From the NCBI GenBank assembly GCA_018268595.1, contig JAFDWH010000004.1, forward strand, positions 1 to 64,000: 64,000 bases of DNA. The letters run 5' to 3'. The translations under genes were made by a program, and so were the position numbers. Source of the stretch: Actinomycetota bacterium. GTDB lineage: Bacteria > Actinomycetota > Thermoleophilia > Solirubrobacterales > Solirubrobacteraceae. Shown here piece by piece: positions 48,798-57,161 of this stretch; position 1 is the first letter of the stretch; the number at the start of each line of letters is the position of its first letter. The notes under the pieces are model-generated. The model did no database searches, had not been told where the DNA came from, and saw only the letters and a program-made list of their open reading frames with translations.

Positions 48798-50010
48798 GCC
48801 CGCAACGGTCCGCCTCCAACCCCCGCCGAGCGCCGACGAGCTGCGCGCGCGCTGCGACGCGGTCGCGCCGTTCACGGTCGGGCTCGAGGAGGAGGCGATG
48901 CTGCTCGACCCCGCGACGCTCGACCTCGCGCCGGTCGCCGGCGACGTGCTCGCGCGGCTCGACGGCGACCCCCGCTTCACGCGCGAGCTGCCGGCGTCGC
49001 AGCTGGAGATCGCGACCGCGCCCGCCGCCTCGGCCGCCGAGGCGCTCGCCCAGCTCGCCGCCGCGCGCGCCGCGCTGCACGACGCCTGCGCGGGACTCGC
49101 CCGGCCCGCGACCGCCGGCGTCCATCCCTTCGCGGCGCCCGCCGGCGAGCTGAGCGAGGGCGAGCGCTACGAGCTGATCGAGCGCGCCTACGGCCCGGTC
49201 GCGCAGCGCCAGCTCGTCGCGAGCCTGCAGGTGCACGTCGCGGTCGGCGGCGCCGAGCGCACGCTCGCGGTGCACGACGCGCTGCGCTCGTTCCTGCCGG
49301 AGCTGGCCGCGCTCGCCGCCAACGGCGCCTTCCACGACGGCCGCGACAGCGGGCTCGCGTCGGTGCGGCCGCTGATCTCGGGAACGCTCCCGCGCCAGGG
49401 CGTGCCGCCGGCGCTGGAGAGCTGGGAGCGCGCGGCGGCGGAGCTGGCGTGGGGCGCGCGTGCCGGCGCGCTCGCCGAGCCGCGCCTGTGGTGGTGGGAG
49501 CTGCGCCCGCACCCGCGCTACGGGACGCTCGAGCTGCGCGTGCCCGACGCGCAGACGACGCTCGCGGAGGCGGCCGGCGTGGTCGTCGTCGCGCAGGCGC
49601 TCGTCGCGTGGCTGGCGGAGCGCTGGGACGCCGGCGAGCGGCCGCCGGTCGTGCCCCGCTGGCGGATCGAGGAGAACCGCTTCGCGGCGCTGCGTCACGG
49701 GCTCGAGGGCGAGCTGGCGGACCTCGCGAGTGGCGAGCGGATTCCGGCGCGCGAGCAACTGCGCGCGCTGCTGGACGAGCTGGCGCCGGTCGCCGAGCGG
49801 CTTGGCGCGGGCGCGCTGCTGCCGTTCGCGCACGCGCTCGCGGAGCGCAACGGCGCGCTGCGCCAGCGGACGGTCGCGGCCGAGCGCGGCGTGCACGGGC
49901 TGGTCGCGTGGATGGCCGAGCGCTACGGCGACGCGTTCCCGCACGTTGCGGCTTCCCCGTCCGGCGCGGCGCTTGGAGCGCCGACGGCCGGGGTACCTTG
50001 GGGCGCGTGA
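48796..50010 (+). CDS. Glutamate-cysteine ligase, YbdK type
   Basis: A 404-residue carboxylate-amine ligase. It begins 'FTVGLEEEAMLLDPATLDLAP' (the GxExE motif), with 'ELPASQLEIATAP', 'GVHPFAAPA', 'QLVASLQVHVAVGG' and 'WWWELRPHPRYGTLELRVPDAQT', all characteristic of the GCS2/YbdK family. It joins glutamate and cysteine or related amino acids, weakly in known homologues. Actinobacteria use a similar enzyme for ergothioneine (EgtA), but no egt genes are adjacent. The stop overlaps the next GTG by 4 nt. Confidence 0.88.
   Translation: MPATVRLQPPPSADELRARCDAVAPFTVGLEEEAMLLDPATLDLAPVAGDVLARLDGDPRFTRELPASQLEIATAPAASAAEALAQLAAARAALHDACAGLARPATAGVHPFAAPAGELSEGERYELIERAYGPVAQRQLVASLQVHVAVGGAERTLAVHDALRSFLPELAALAANGAFHDGRDSGLASVRPLISGTLPRQGVPPALESWERAAAELAWGARAGALAEPRLWWWELRPHPRYGTLELRVPDAQTTLAEAAGVVVVAQALVAWLAERWDAGERPPVVPRWRIEENRFAALRHGLEGELADLASGERIPAREQLRALLDELAPVAERLGAGALLPFAHALAERNGALRQRTVAAERGVHGLVAWMAERYGDAFPHVAASPSGAALGAPTAGVPWGA
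49971..49996 (+). promoter_or_regulatory. SigB/SigF-like promoter inside the ligase gene
   Basis: GCTTGG (49971-49976), 14-nt spacer, GGGTAC (49991-49996), ending 10 nt before the GTG of the iron-dependent redox enzyme. It lies in the last codons of the upstream ligase gene. Confidence 0.6.
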
Positions 50011-51056
50011 GCACCGGGTCCGTCGCTCCTTACGTCGCGCCGCCGGCGCCGCCCCGCCGCACGGCGCTGCCGCCGATGCGCGGCCCGATCTCGGGGATCC
50101 TGCTGGAAGTGCTGCGCTGCGCGCCCGGGATGCCGGTGGAGCTGCCCTCGCCGCCCTACCCGTCGCCGGCGCTGCTCGCGGACGACGACCTCCAGCTCGC
50201 GCTCTACCTCTGCTACGAGCTGCACTACGGCGAGCTGGACGGCGTCGACGAGCGGTGGGAGTGGGATCCCGGGCTGCTGGCGTTCCGCAGCGTGCTCGAG
50301 CGCGCGTTCGAGGCGGCGCTGCGCGAGGCGGTCCCGCAGCCTGCGGCACCGGCCGACCCGCACGCGACGGCGCTGACACTGCAGCGGCTCGTCGCCGCCG
50401 ACGACGGCCCGCCCCTCTCGCGCTACGTCGAGACGCAGGCGACGCGCGAGCAACTGCGCGAGTTCCTCGTGCACCGCTCGGCCTACCAGCTCAAGGAGGC
50501 GGACCCCCACTCGTGGGCGATCGCGCGGCTCAGCGGCGCGCCGAAGGCGGCGCTCGTCGAGGTGCAGGTCGACGAGTACGGCGGCGGACGCGCCGAGCGG
50601 ATCCACGCGGCGCTGTTCGCGAAGGCGATGAGCGCGGCCGGGCTCGACCCGCGCTACGGCGCCTACCTCGAGCGGCTGCCCGGCATCACGCTCGCGACGG
50701 TGAACCTGATGTCGCTGTGCGGCCTGCACCGGCGGCTGCGCGGCGCGATCGCCGGCCACCTGGCGGCGTTCGAGATGACCTCCTCGCTGCCGAACCGCCG
50801 CTACGGCAACGGCCTGCGCCGGCTCGGCTTCGACGCCGAGGCGACCGACTTCTTCGACGAGCACGTCACGGCGGACGCGGTGCACGAGCAGGTCGCGGCG
50901 TGGGACCTCGCCGGCGGCCTGGCGGTGTGCGAGCCGGAGCTGACGGACGACGTGCTGTGGGGCGCCGCCGCGCTGCTGGAGCTCGAGGCGCGCTGGGCGC
51001 GTCACCTGCTCGGCGCGTGGGAGCGCGGCGAGAGCTCGCTGCGCGCGCCGCGCTAA
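50007..51056 (+). CDS. Iron-containing redox enzyme family protein
   Basis: A 349-residue heme-oxygenase-fold protein. Likely metal ligands are in 'YLCYELHYGELDGVDERWEWDP' (E, H, E), 'EVQVDEYGGGRAERIHAALF' (E, D, E, H) and 'FFDEHVTADAVHEQVAAWDL' (D, E, H, H). Families of this fold include HDOs with two irons that oxidise amines, acids or aromatic amino acids; the substrate here is unknown. GTG start overlaps the ligase stop by 4 nt and has its own SigB-like promoter. Its 3' end overlaps the CDGSH gene by 4 nt tail to tail. Confidence 0.84.
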   Translation: MSTGSVAPYVAPPAPPRRTALPPMRGPISGILLEVLRCAPGMPVELPSPPYPSPALLADDDLQLALYLCYELHYGELDGVDERWEWDPGLLAFRSVLERAFEAALREAVPQPAAPADPHATALTLQRLVAADDGPPLSRYVETQATREQLREFLVHRSAYQLKEADPHSWAIARLSGAPKAALVEVQVDEYGGGRAERIHAALFAKAMSAAGLDPRYGAYLERLPGITLATVNLMSLCGLHRRLRGAIAGHLAAFEMTSSLPNRRYGNGLRRLGFDAEATDFFDEHVTADAVHEQVAAWDLAGGLAVCEPELTDDVLWGAAALLELEARWARHLLGAWERGESSLRAPR

Positions 51057-51277
51057 CGCGCCCGCTCGGCCTCGCTCGGCGCGGCGAAGCCGACCAGCTT
51101 GTGCGTGCCGTCGCAGAAGGGGCGCGTCTGCGAGCGGCCGCAGCGGCACAGCGCGACCGTGCGCCGGCCGCTCTCGATCACGTTGCCGTCCTGGTCGACC
51201 AGCTCGAACGGGCCGCGCAGCAGGTACGGGCCGTCGCGGTAGGGCGTCACGCGCGCGGGTCGTGCGTCGTCCTTCAC
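51053..51277 (-). CDS. CDGSH iron-sulfur domain protein
   Basis: A 74-residue protein with the 2Fe-2S motif 'CRCGRSQTRPFCDGTH' (three Cys and one His) near the C-terminus, preceded by 'YRDGPYLLRGPFELVDQDGN'. These small proteins carry a labile redox-active cluster and often accompany oxidative-stress genes. GTG was chosen as it gives the usual length; the region upstream (51278-51537) holds no other gene on this strand. Confidence 0.88.
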   Translation of the reverse strand: MKDDARPARVTPYRDGPYLLRGPFELVDQDGNVIESGRRTVALCRCGRSQTRPFCDGTHKLVGFAAPSEAERAR

Positions 51278-51338
51278 GAGCGCCGGCTTACCCGCGCGCG
51301 TCGCCTCGCACGCGTCCGTCGCCTGCGGTCGTGTGGGT

Positions 51339-51371
51339 TTGAGTCCGGCGACGCGTTCGACTAAACTGCGG
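51339..51371 (+). promoter_or_regulatory. Housekeeping-type promoter before a small membrane protein
   Basis: TTGAGT (51339-51344), 17-nt spacer, TAAACT (51362-51367). GTTCGACTAAACTGCGG (51355-51371) matches the sequence at 60586-60602 at 16 of 17 positions, where it precedes the MMPL gene. The transcript would have a leader of about 165 nt, in which I see no structure or gene. Confidence 0.55.
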
Positions 51372-51537
51372 TGTGAAGGGCAGCGGCGTGGGACGGATCG
51401 ACGTCCCGCGCGTGTGCAGCGACAACCGAATAGGAAAAGCTCCAGCCCTGTCCTGGAGCTTTGTCGAACGACGTGGCGGTTTGCTTTGTTGTCCGTCGCA
51501 CCGGCCAGGCAGGGGGGCCTTGTGCGGGGTGACGACA

Positions 51538-51789
51538 ATGCTCGAGACCGTCGGAACCGGCGATTCCCGCCGGGAGCTGCAAGAAGAGCTGGTGCTCACG
51601 ATCCGCGCCGAACGGCGCCTGCGCGAGCACGAGCTCACGCGTCGGCGCGTGCTGCTCGCGCTGACCGTCGTGCTGCCGATCGCCGCCGTCGTGCTGGCGC
51701 TGCTCGGCGAGCCGATCGTCGGCGGCGTGTTCCTCGGCGGCGGCCTCGCCTCCGGGGCGGGCGCCATCCCGCCGAGGGAGGGACGCTGA
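51538..51789 (+). CDS. Small membrane protein of unknown function
   Basis: An 83-residue protein: a charged N-terminal helix ('DSRRELQEELVLTIRAERRLREHELTRRRV', likely coiled), then two hydrophobic segments ('LLALTVVLPIAAVVLALLG' and 'IVGGVFLGGGLASGAGAI'). No family recognised. ATG at 51538 was chosen at the beginning of the folded-looking part; a GTG 9 nt upstream is possible. A good housekeeping promoter stands far upstream (51339-51371). Confidence 0.55.
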   Translation: MLETVGTGDSRRELQEELVLTIRAERRLREHELTRRRVLLALTVVLPIAAVVLALLGEPIVGGVFLGGGLASGAGAIPPREGR

Positions 51790-51883
51790 ACCGCCGGTCG
51801 GCGCGCGAACCACGCCGCTTGGCGAGCGGCGATCGCGGGGACGGACGCAGGACCAGCCGACCCCGACGAGAGGAGCCGCGGCG

Positions 51884-53067
51884 ATGACGGCGGTCACGTT
51901 CCACGGCAGACGCGACGTGCGCGTCGACACCGTTCCCGATCCGACGATTCAGGAGCCGACGGACGCGATCGTGCGGATCACCTCGACCGCGATCTGCGGC
52001 AGCGACCTGCACCTCTACGAGGTGCTCGCGCCGTTCATCGAGCAGGGCGACATCCTCGGCCACGAGCCGATGAGGGTCGTCGAGGCGGTCGGCAGCGAGG
52101 TGACCCACATCCGACCGGGCGACCGCGTCGTGATCCCGTTCAACATCTCGTGCGGTCACTGCTGGATGTGCGACCGCGGCCTCTACTCGCAGTGCGAGAC
52201 GACGCAGGTCCGCGACCAGCACAAGGGCGCCGCGCTGTTCGGCTACACGAAGCTGTACGGCGAGGTGCCCGGCGGGCAGGCCGAGCTGCTGCGCGTGCCG
52301 CAGGCGCACTTCGGCCCGGTCAAGGTCCCGGAGGGACCGCCCGACGAGCGCTTCCTTACCTCTCGGACGTGCTGCCGACGTCGTGGCAGGCGGTCGACTA
52401 CGCGGCGATCCCCGAGGGCGGCAGCGTGGCGGTCTTCGGCCTCGGCCCGATCGGCCAGATGTGCGCGCGGATCGCGAAGCACCAGGGCGCCGGCCAGGTG
52501 ATCGGGATCGACCTCGTGCCCGAGCGGCTGCGGATGGCGGAGCGGCACGGGATCGACACGCTCGAGGTGGGCGCGCGCGACGGCGTCGCCGAGCGGCTGC
52601 GCGAGCAGACCGACGGGCGCGGGCCGGACAGCGTGATCGACGCGGTCGGGATGGAGGCGCACGGCGCGCCGTTCGGCAAGCTCGCGCACACGCTCGCCGG
52701 CTACCTGCCGGACCGGATCGCCGCGCCGCTGATCGAGAAGGGCGGGATCGACCGGCTGTCGGTCCTCTACAACGCGATCGACGCGGTGCGCCGCGGCGGC
52801 ACGATCTCGCTCAGCGGCGTGTACGGCGGCATGGTCGACCCGCTGCCGATGATGAACCTGTTCGACAAGCAGATCCAGCTCCGCATGGGCCAGGCGAACG
52901 TGAAGAGATACGTCGATCAGATCATGCCGCTGCTGACCGGCGACGACGACCCGCTCGACGTCGAGGGCCTCGCGACGCACAAGGTCCCGCTCGACGAGGC
53001 GCCGCACATGTACGAGGTCTTCCAGAAGAAGCAGGACGGCGCGATCAAGGTCGTGCTGAAGCCGTGA
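51884..53067 (+). pseudogene. Zinc-dependent alcohol dehydrogenase, frameshifted
   Basis: A full-length formaldehyde-dehydrogenase-like enzyme split by one frameshift. Frame 1 gives 'STAICGSDLHLYE' (catalytic Zn), 'ILGHEPMRVVEAVG' and the structural-Zn cysteines 'CGHCWMCDRGLYSQC', up to 'PPDERFL'. Frame 2 resumes with 'YLSDVLPTSWQAVDYA', the NAD site 'VAVFGLGPIGQMCARIAKHQGA' and the C-terminus 'GAIKVVLKP'. Loss of a single base at about 52356 (CTTACCTC where CTnTACCTC is expected) explains it. It is otherwise intact, so either a very recent mutation or a sequencing error. A GCTTGG-N14-GGGGAC element lies at 51817-51842. Confidence 0.85.
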
Positions 53068-54043
53068 GCGCCCGCGCGTGCGGCAACACCTCGCGCTCGT
53101 AGAAGCGCATGAAGCCCTCCTGGTCGGGCCCGACCTGGTGCACGAAGACGTGGTCGTAGCCGGCGTCCGCGAATCTGCGGATGAAGTCGAGGTGGACCTC
53201 CGAGTCAGGGCCGCAGGCGATCGATCTCGCGATCTGCTCCTCGGTCACGAGCTGCGCCGCCTGCTCGAAGTGCGCCGGCTGCGGCAGCACTTGGCCGAGC
53301 TCGCCGGGCAGGCCGGCGTTCGGCCACCACTCCAGCGCGGTGCGGCGCGCCTCGGCGTCGCTCTCCGCCCAGCAGATGGTGATCTGGCCGTAGCGCGGGC
53401 CGCTGCCGCCGGCCTCCGCGAAGCGCGCGAGCAGGTCGCCGTCGGGCGCGGTGCCGCAGAAGCCGTCGCCGATGCGGCCGGCGAGCGTCGCGGCCTCCGG
53501 GCCGGCGGCCGCGACGACGATCGGCGGCGGCTCGTCCGGCAGCGTGTAGAGGCGCGCGTTCTCGACCGTGTAGTGACGCCCGCGGTGCTCGACCAGCCCG
53601 CCGCCCCACAGCTCGCGGATCACCGCGACCGCCTCCTCCAGCATCTCGCGCCGCACCGCCGCGCTCGGCCACGACCCGCCGAGGATGTGCTCGTTGAGCG
53701 CCTCGCCGGTGCCGACGCCGAGCGTGAAGCGACCGTCGAGCATCGCCTGGCAGGTCGCCGCCGCCTGCGCGACGATCGCCGGGTGCTGGCGCACGGTCGG
53801 GCAGGTGACGGCGGTCCCGACGCGCAGTCGCTCGGTCGCGACCGCGACGCCGCCGATCACGCTCCACACGTGCGGACTGTGCCCCTGGCGCTCGGTCCAC
53901 GGATGGAAGTGGTCGGAGATCATCGCGAACGCGAAACCGGCCTCCTCGGCGCGCCGCGCGAAGCCGACCAGCTCGCGCGGGCCGTGCTCCTCGCACGCGA
54001 GCGTGTAGCCCAGCTCGATCGCGTCGGCGTCCCCGCTGCCCAT
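53045..54043 (-). CDS. LLM-class F420-dependent oxidoreductase
   Basis: A 332-residue TIM-barrel flavin/F420 enzyme of the luciferase-like family. Typical stretches: 'FAMISDHFHPWTERQGHSPHVWSVIGGVA', 'VGTAVTCPTVRQHPAIVAQAAAT' and 'FTLGVGTGEALNEHILG', matching the subfamily near F420-dependent glucose-6-phosphate dehydrogenase. The substrate is unknown. ATG at 54043 has a CGGTAC box 9 nt before it and GTTTGA 14 nt further, resembling other SigB-like sites. Its 3' end overlaps the alcohol dehydrogenase gene by 23 nt tail to tail. Confidence 0.9.
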   Translation of the reverse strand: MGSGDADAIELGYTLACEEHGPRELVGFARRAEEAGFAFAMISDHFHPWTERQGHSPHVWSVIGGVAVATERLRVGTAVTCPTVRQHPAIVAQAAATCQAMLDGRFTLGVGTGEALNEHILGGSWPSAAVRREMLEEAVAVIRELWGGGLVEHRGRHYTVENARLYTLPDEPPPIVVAAAGPEAATLAGRIGDGFCGTAPDGDLLARFAEAGGSGPRYGQITICWAESDAEARRTALEWWPNAGLPGELGQVLPQPAHFEQAAQLVTEEQIARSIACGPDSEVHLDFIRRFADAGYDHVFVHQVGPDQEGFMRFYEREVLPHARALTASARP

Positions 54044-54052
54044 GGCGGCTGG

Positions 54053-54078
54053 GTACCGCCGATCCGGCGCGGTCAAAC
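54053..54078 (-). promoter_or_regulatory. SigB/SigF-like promoter of the F420 enzyme
   Basis: Minus strand: GTTTGA (rc of 54073-54078), 14-nt spacer, CGGTAC (rc of 54053-54058), 9 nt before the ATG. The -35 overlaps the stop codon of the upstream nucleotidyltransferase gene. One mismatch in the -10 to GGGTAC. Confidence 0.45.
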
Positions 54079-55743
54079 GCGCGCGTGGCGCTGCTCGACC
54101 GACAGCAGCACGTCGCGCAGCTCGTCGAGCGGCAGCGCCGAGTCGAGGTGCGCACCGATCCGCACCCAGTCGTAGAACGTCTCGAGCGTCGTGCGCCAGC
54201 CGGCCGCGTCGGCGAACGAGCGCGGGAAGTCGGCCGCGCCGAGCGGCGCGCGCAGCCGCGCGACGAGCGCTTCGGCGTCGGCGAGCGCGGCGCGCCCGCT
54301 GGCGGCGTCGTGCGCCGCGAGGCGCGCGTCGAGCGCGCGCGCGTCGTCCGCCAGCCGCCGGTCGAGGCCGGGCAGCTCGGCGAGCCGCGCGCACGCCTCG
54401 CCGTAGGCCGGCAGCGGGTCGACGCCGTATGCGCTCAGCAGCGAGCGCGCGGCCCAGTCGAGCATCCGCCGCGCGACGACCGCCAGCACGCCCCACTGGC
54501 CGGCGTCGAGCGCGCCGACCGCGTCCTCGCGCGCGTTCTCGACCATCACGTTCGCCCACACGAGCGCCATCCCGGCGGCCGCGAAGCGGCGCGCCGGCAG
54601 CGGCACGAGCGTCACCTCGCCGGCGTCCGCGTCGGGGGTCGCGCCGCCGAGCGTGAGCGCGGGCCGCGCCGCGCCGGGCGGCGGCGTCGTCGCCGGCGCG
54701 CCCGCGATCGTCCCGCCGCCGCGCCACGCGAGCCGCACGAGGCCGAGACGGTGGAAGGCGGCGATCGACGGGCCCGCCTCCGGCGCGCGCTCCAGCACCG
54801 CCGGCAGCGGGCGCTCGAACACGACCGCGCGCCACGCGCGCGCCGCCCGCTCGCCGAGCACGAACGCCTCGCGGCCGTCGCGCAGCACGTGCAGGCGCCC
54901 GGCGATCGGCCACGTCGTCACGCCGGGCCGGCGCCGCAGCGACACGCGCTCGGGCGCGAGCGGGCAGCCGGCCACGCCGAGCCCCGGCAGCAGCTCCAGC
55001 ACGGCGCGCACGTACGCGCCCGCCTGCGCCGCCGCGGCCGGGCGCCGCGCGAGCGCGCCGCAGCGCTGCGCCGTCGCGGCGTCCGCGCCGCCGCGCGCGG
55101 CGACCCGCCTGAGCTGCTCCGGCAGCCACTTCGCGTCCACGTACGTCTCGCCGCGCAGCGCCGCCCACGCCTTCGCGCCGAACGTCAGCGCCGTCTCGGC
55201 CGCCATCGCGGCGCCGGCCTCGTCGGCCAGCGTCAGCAGCGCGACCGCGAGCCGTCCCGCCTGGCGTGCGCGGTGCGCGAACGACGCCGAGGCGATCTCG
55301 CCCAGCTCGTCGAGCGGCAGCGCCGCCTGCACGCGCGCGGCCAGCGCGCCGTCGCCCAGCGGCAGCGCGCGCGCGAGCCGCTGGCAGCGGTTGAGCAGGT
55401 CGTCGGGGATGCGCGCCGCCGCGCCCGGGCCGCGGGCGGCGAGCCGCCACAGCGCGTCGCGGTCGGCGGCGACTTCGCCGGTCGAGCGCAGCCGCACCTC
55501 GATGCGGCGGCCGTCGGCGAACAGCACCGTCGGGGTGCCGGCGTAGGACGCGTCGCCGTCGGCCAGCACGAGGAAGTCGACGTCGGAGGCGACGTTGCCG
55601 AAGCCCTCCGCGAGCGACCCCTCCAGCACCGCTTCGCTGCCGTCGGGGACCGGCATGCGCGCGAGCGCGAGCGTCAGCAGCTCGCGCAGCCGCGCGCTGT
55701 CGAGCGCGGTCCCCCCGCCGTTCGATCTCCCCCCGACCGACAC
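54073..55743 (-). CDS. Large protein with N-terminal nucleotidyltransferase domain
   Basis: A 556-residue protein. The N-terminus has a MNT-type nucleotidyltransferase core ('EAVLEGSLAEGFGNVASDVDFLVLADG', GS...DxD, about residues 35-62). The remaining 490 residues are mostly helical and unfamiliar, with Ala/Arg-rich stretches and 'ERVSLRRRPGVTTWPIAGRLHVLRDGREAFVLGE'. Such domains occur in aminoglycoside-type transferases, CCA enzymes and regulatory proteins; I cannot choose among them. A GTG start with a TATGCT box 6 nt upstream suggests a leaderless transcript. It diverges from the extended SDR gene and may belong to the lipid cluster. Confidence 0.6.
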   Translation of the reverse strand: MSVGGRSNGGGTALDSARLRELLTLALARMPVPDGSEAVLEGSLAEGFGNVASDVDFLVLADGDASYAGTPTVLFADGRRIEVRLRSTGEVAADRDALWRLAARGPGAAARIPDDLLNRCQRLARALPLGDGALAARVQAALPLDELGEIASASFAHRARQAGRLAVALLTLADEAGAAMAAETALTFGAKAWAALRGETYVDAKWLPEQLRRVAARGGADAATAQRCGALARRPAAAAQAGAYVRAVLELLPGLGVAGCPLAPERVSLRRRPGVTTWPIAGRLHVLRDGREAFVLGERAARAWRAVVFERPLPAVLERAPEAGPSIAAFHRLGLVRLAWRGGGTIAGAPATTPPPGAARPALTLGGATPDADAGEVTLVPLPARRFAAAGMALVWANVMVENAREDAVGALDAGQWGVLAVVARRMLDWAARSLLSAYGVDPLPAYGEACARLAELPGLDRRLADDARALDARLAAHDAASGRAALADAEALVARLRAPLGAADFPRSFADAAGWRTTLETFYDWVRIGAHLDSALPLDELRDVLLSVEQRHARV

Positions 55744-55799
55744 GTCGCCAGCATAGTGCGGTGCGCCCACCGGCCGGTCGGTATGGTCGTCGGCGGGGG

Positions 55800-56912
55800 A
55801 TGGGACGCGTGCTGATCACGGGGGCCTCGGGCGCGATCGGGGCGGAGGTCGCGGCGCTGCTGGCGGCGAGCGGCGAGCGCCTGCTCGCGCTGCTGCACCG
55901 CGAGCGCCGGATCGTGCGCAACGACGGCCGCGCGCTGGCGCTCGACGGCGCGGGCGACGGCGCCGTCGAGACGCTCGCCGGCGACCTCACGCAGCCGCGC
56001 TTCGGCCTGTCCGCCGCCGACTGGGAGCGGCTGCGCGCGGGGCTCGACGCGATCGTCCACTCGGCCGCGGTCACCGACTTCGGCCGCCCCGAGCAGCTCT
56101 ACCGCGACGTCAACGTCGAGGGCACGCGCCACGTGCTGGAGCTGGCGGCCGGCGGCGCGCGCGCGATCCCGCTCGTGCACGTCTCGACCGCCTACGTGTG
56201 CGGCGAGCGGCACGGCGTCGTGCGCGAGGACGAGCTGTCGGCCGGGCAGTCGTTCGCGAACGCCTACGAGCGCAGCAAGCACGACGCCGAGCTGCTCGTG
56301 CGCGCGGCGGCCGCGCGCGGGCTGCCCGTGACGATCGCGCGGCCGAGCATCGTCGTCGGCGCCGCGCGCTCCGGCGTCACGCGCGACTTCAAGGGCATGT
56401 ACTTGTTCGTGAAGCTGCTCGTCGAAGGGCGCGTGAGCCTCGTGCCGGCGAGCTACGACGCGCTCGTCGACTTCGTCCCGATCGACTACGTCGCGGAGGC
56501 GATCGCCGAGCTCGCCAAGCGCCCCCGCGCGACGGCCGGCAGCACGCTGCACCTCGTCGGCGCGACGCCGCTGACGCTGCGCGAGATCGGCGACGTGTTC
56601 GCCGAGTACCCGTCGTTCCTGATCCCCCGCTTCGTGCCGCCGCAGAGCTTCGACCCGGCGCAGCTCGAATCGCTCGAGCGCCGCTATCACGCGCGCGTCG
56701 GCCACCTGTTCGCGCCCTACCTCGCGCGCCACGTCGTCTTCTCCGCCGAGCAGGCGCGGCGCGTCGTGCGCGCGCGCCAGGCGACCTCGGGCAAGCCGCT
56801 GCTGCGGCGACTGATCGACTACGCGCTGCGGTGCGGCTACGTCGGCGCGCCGACGCGTCCGGTCGCCGACGTGCTCGCGTCGCTCGCTCAGCCGCTGCCG
56901 GCGGCGAGCTGA
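55800..56912 (+). CDS. Extended SDR, thioester-reductase-like
   Basis: A 370-residue extended short-chain dehydrogenase with 'RVLITGASGAIGAEVAALLAASGER' (NADP site), 'AIVHSAAVTDFGRPEQLYRDVNVEGTRHVLELA', 'LVHVSTAYVCGE' and the catalytic 'YERSKHDAELLV'. This pattern matches the male-sterility/thioester reductase branch that reduces ACP- or CoA-bound acyl groups to aldehydes or alcohols. It converges on an ACP gene (25-nt tail overlap) within a cluster with a FAAL-type ligase, so reduction of an ACP-bound lipid is a reasonable inference. Confidence 0.85.
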   Translation: MGRVLITGASGAIGAEVAALLAASGERLLALLHRERRIVRNDGRALALDGAGDGAVETLAGDLTQPRFGLSAADWERLRAGLDAIVHSAAVTDFGRPEQLYRDVNVEGTRHVLELAAGGARAIPLVHVSTAYVCGERHGVVREDELSAGQSFANAYERSKHDAELLVRAAAARGLPVTIARPSIVVGAARSGVTRDFKGMYLFVKLLVEGRVSLVPASYDALVDFVPIDYVAEAIAELAKRPRATAGSTLHLVGATPLTLREIGDVFAEYPSFLIPRFVPPQSFDPAQLESLERRYHARVGHLFAPYLARHVVFSAEQARRVVRARQATSGKPLLRRLIDYALRCGYVGAPTRPVADVLASLAQPLPAAS

Positions 56913-57151
56913 TCGAGCAGCCTGACAGCGACCTGCTCGACGTCGGCGAGCGTCTCGACCCGCAGCGACTCGGCGTCCTGCAGCTCGACGCCGAAGTGCT
57001 CCTCGAGCGCAAGCCCCAGCTCGACCAGCCGCAGCGATTCGTAGCCGAGGTCCTCCGTCAGCCGCGTCGCGCCGGTCGGCTGCGCGACCGCGCGCGGCGC
57101 CAGCGCGACGACGATCCGCACCGCCTCTTCCCGCACGTCCATGGTGCTCAT
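56888..57151 (-). CDS. Acyl carrier protein
   Basis: An 87-residue carrier protein with the phosphopantetheine serine in 'DLGYESLRLVELGLALEEHFGVEL' and the usual four-helix pattern. It is the last gene of the minus-strand unit FAAL ligase - ABC ATPase - ABC permease - ACP, so it probably carries the acyl group activated by that ligase. ATG at 57151 is closely preceded by GGAGGGGAG; a second ATG at 57142 has better spacing from that site. Confidence 0.9.
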   Translation of the reverse strand: MSTMDVREEAVRIVVALAPRAVAQPTGATRLTEDLGYESLRLVELGLALEEHFGVELQDAESLRVETLADVEQVAVRLLDQLAAGSG

Positions 57152-57161
57152 CTCCCCTCCC

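Noticed and set aside
51557-51842. GCTTGG-N14-GGGGAC (51817) as a further SigB-like promoter for the alcohol dehydrogenase
   Set aside because: The -10 lacks the T of GGGTA and lies about 41 nt from the start; too weak to list beside the others.
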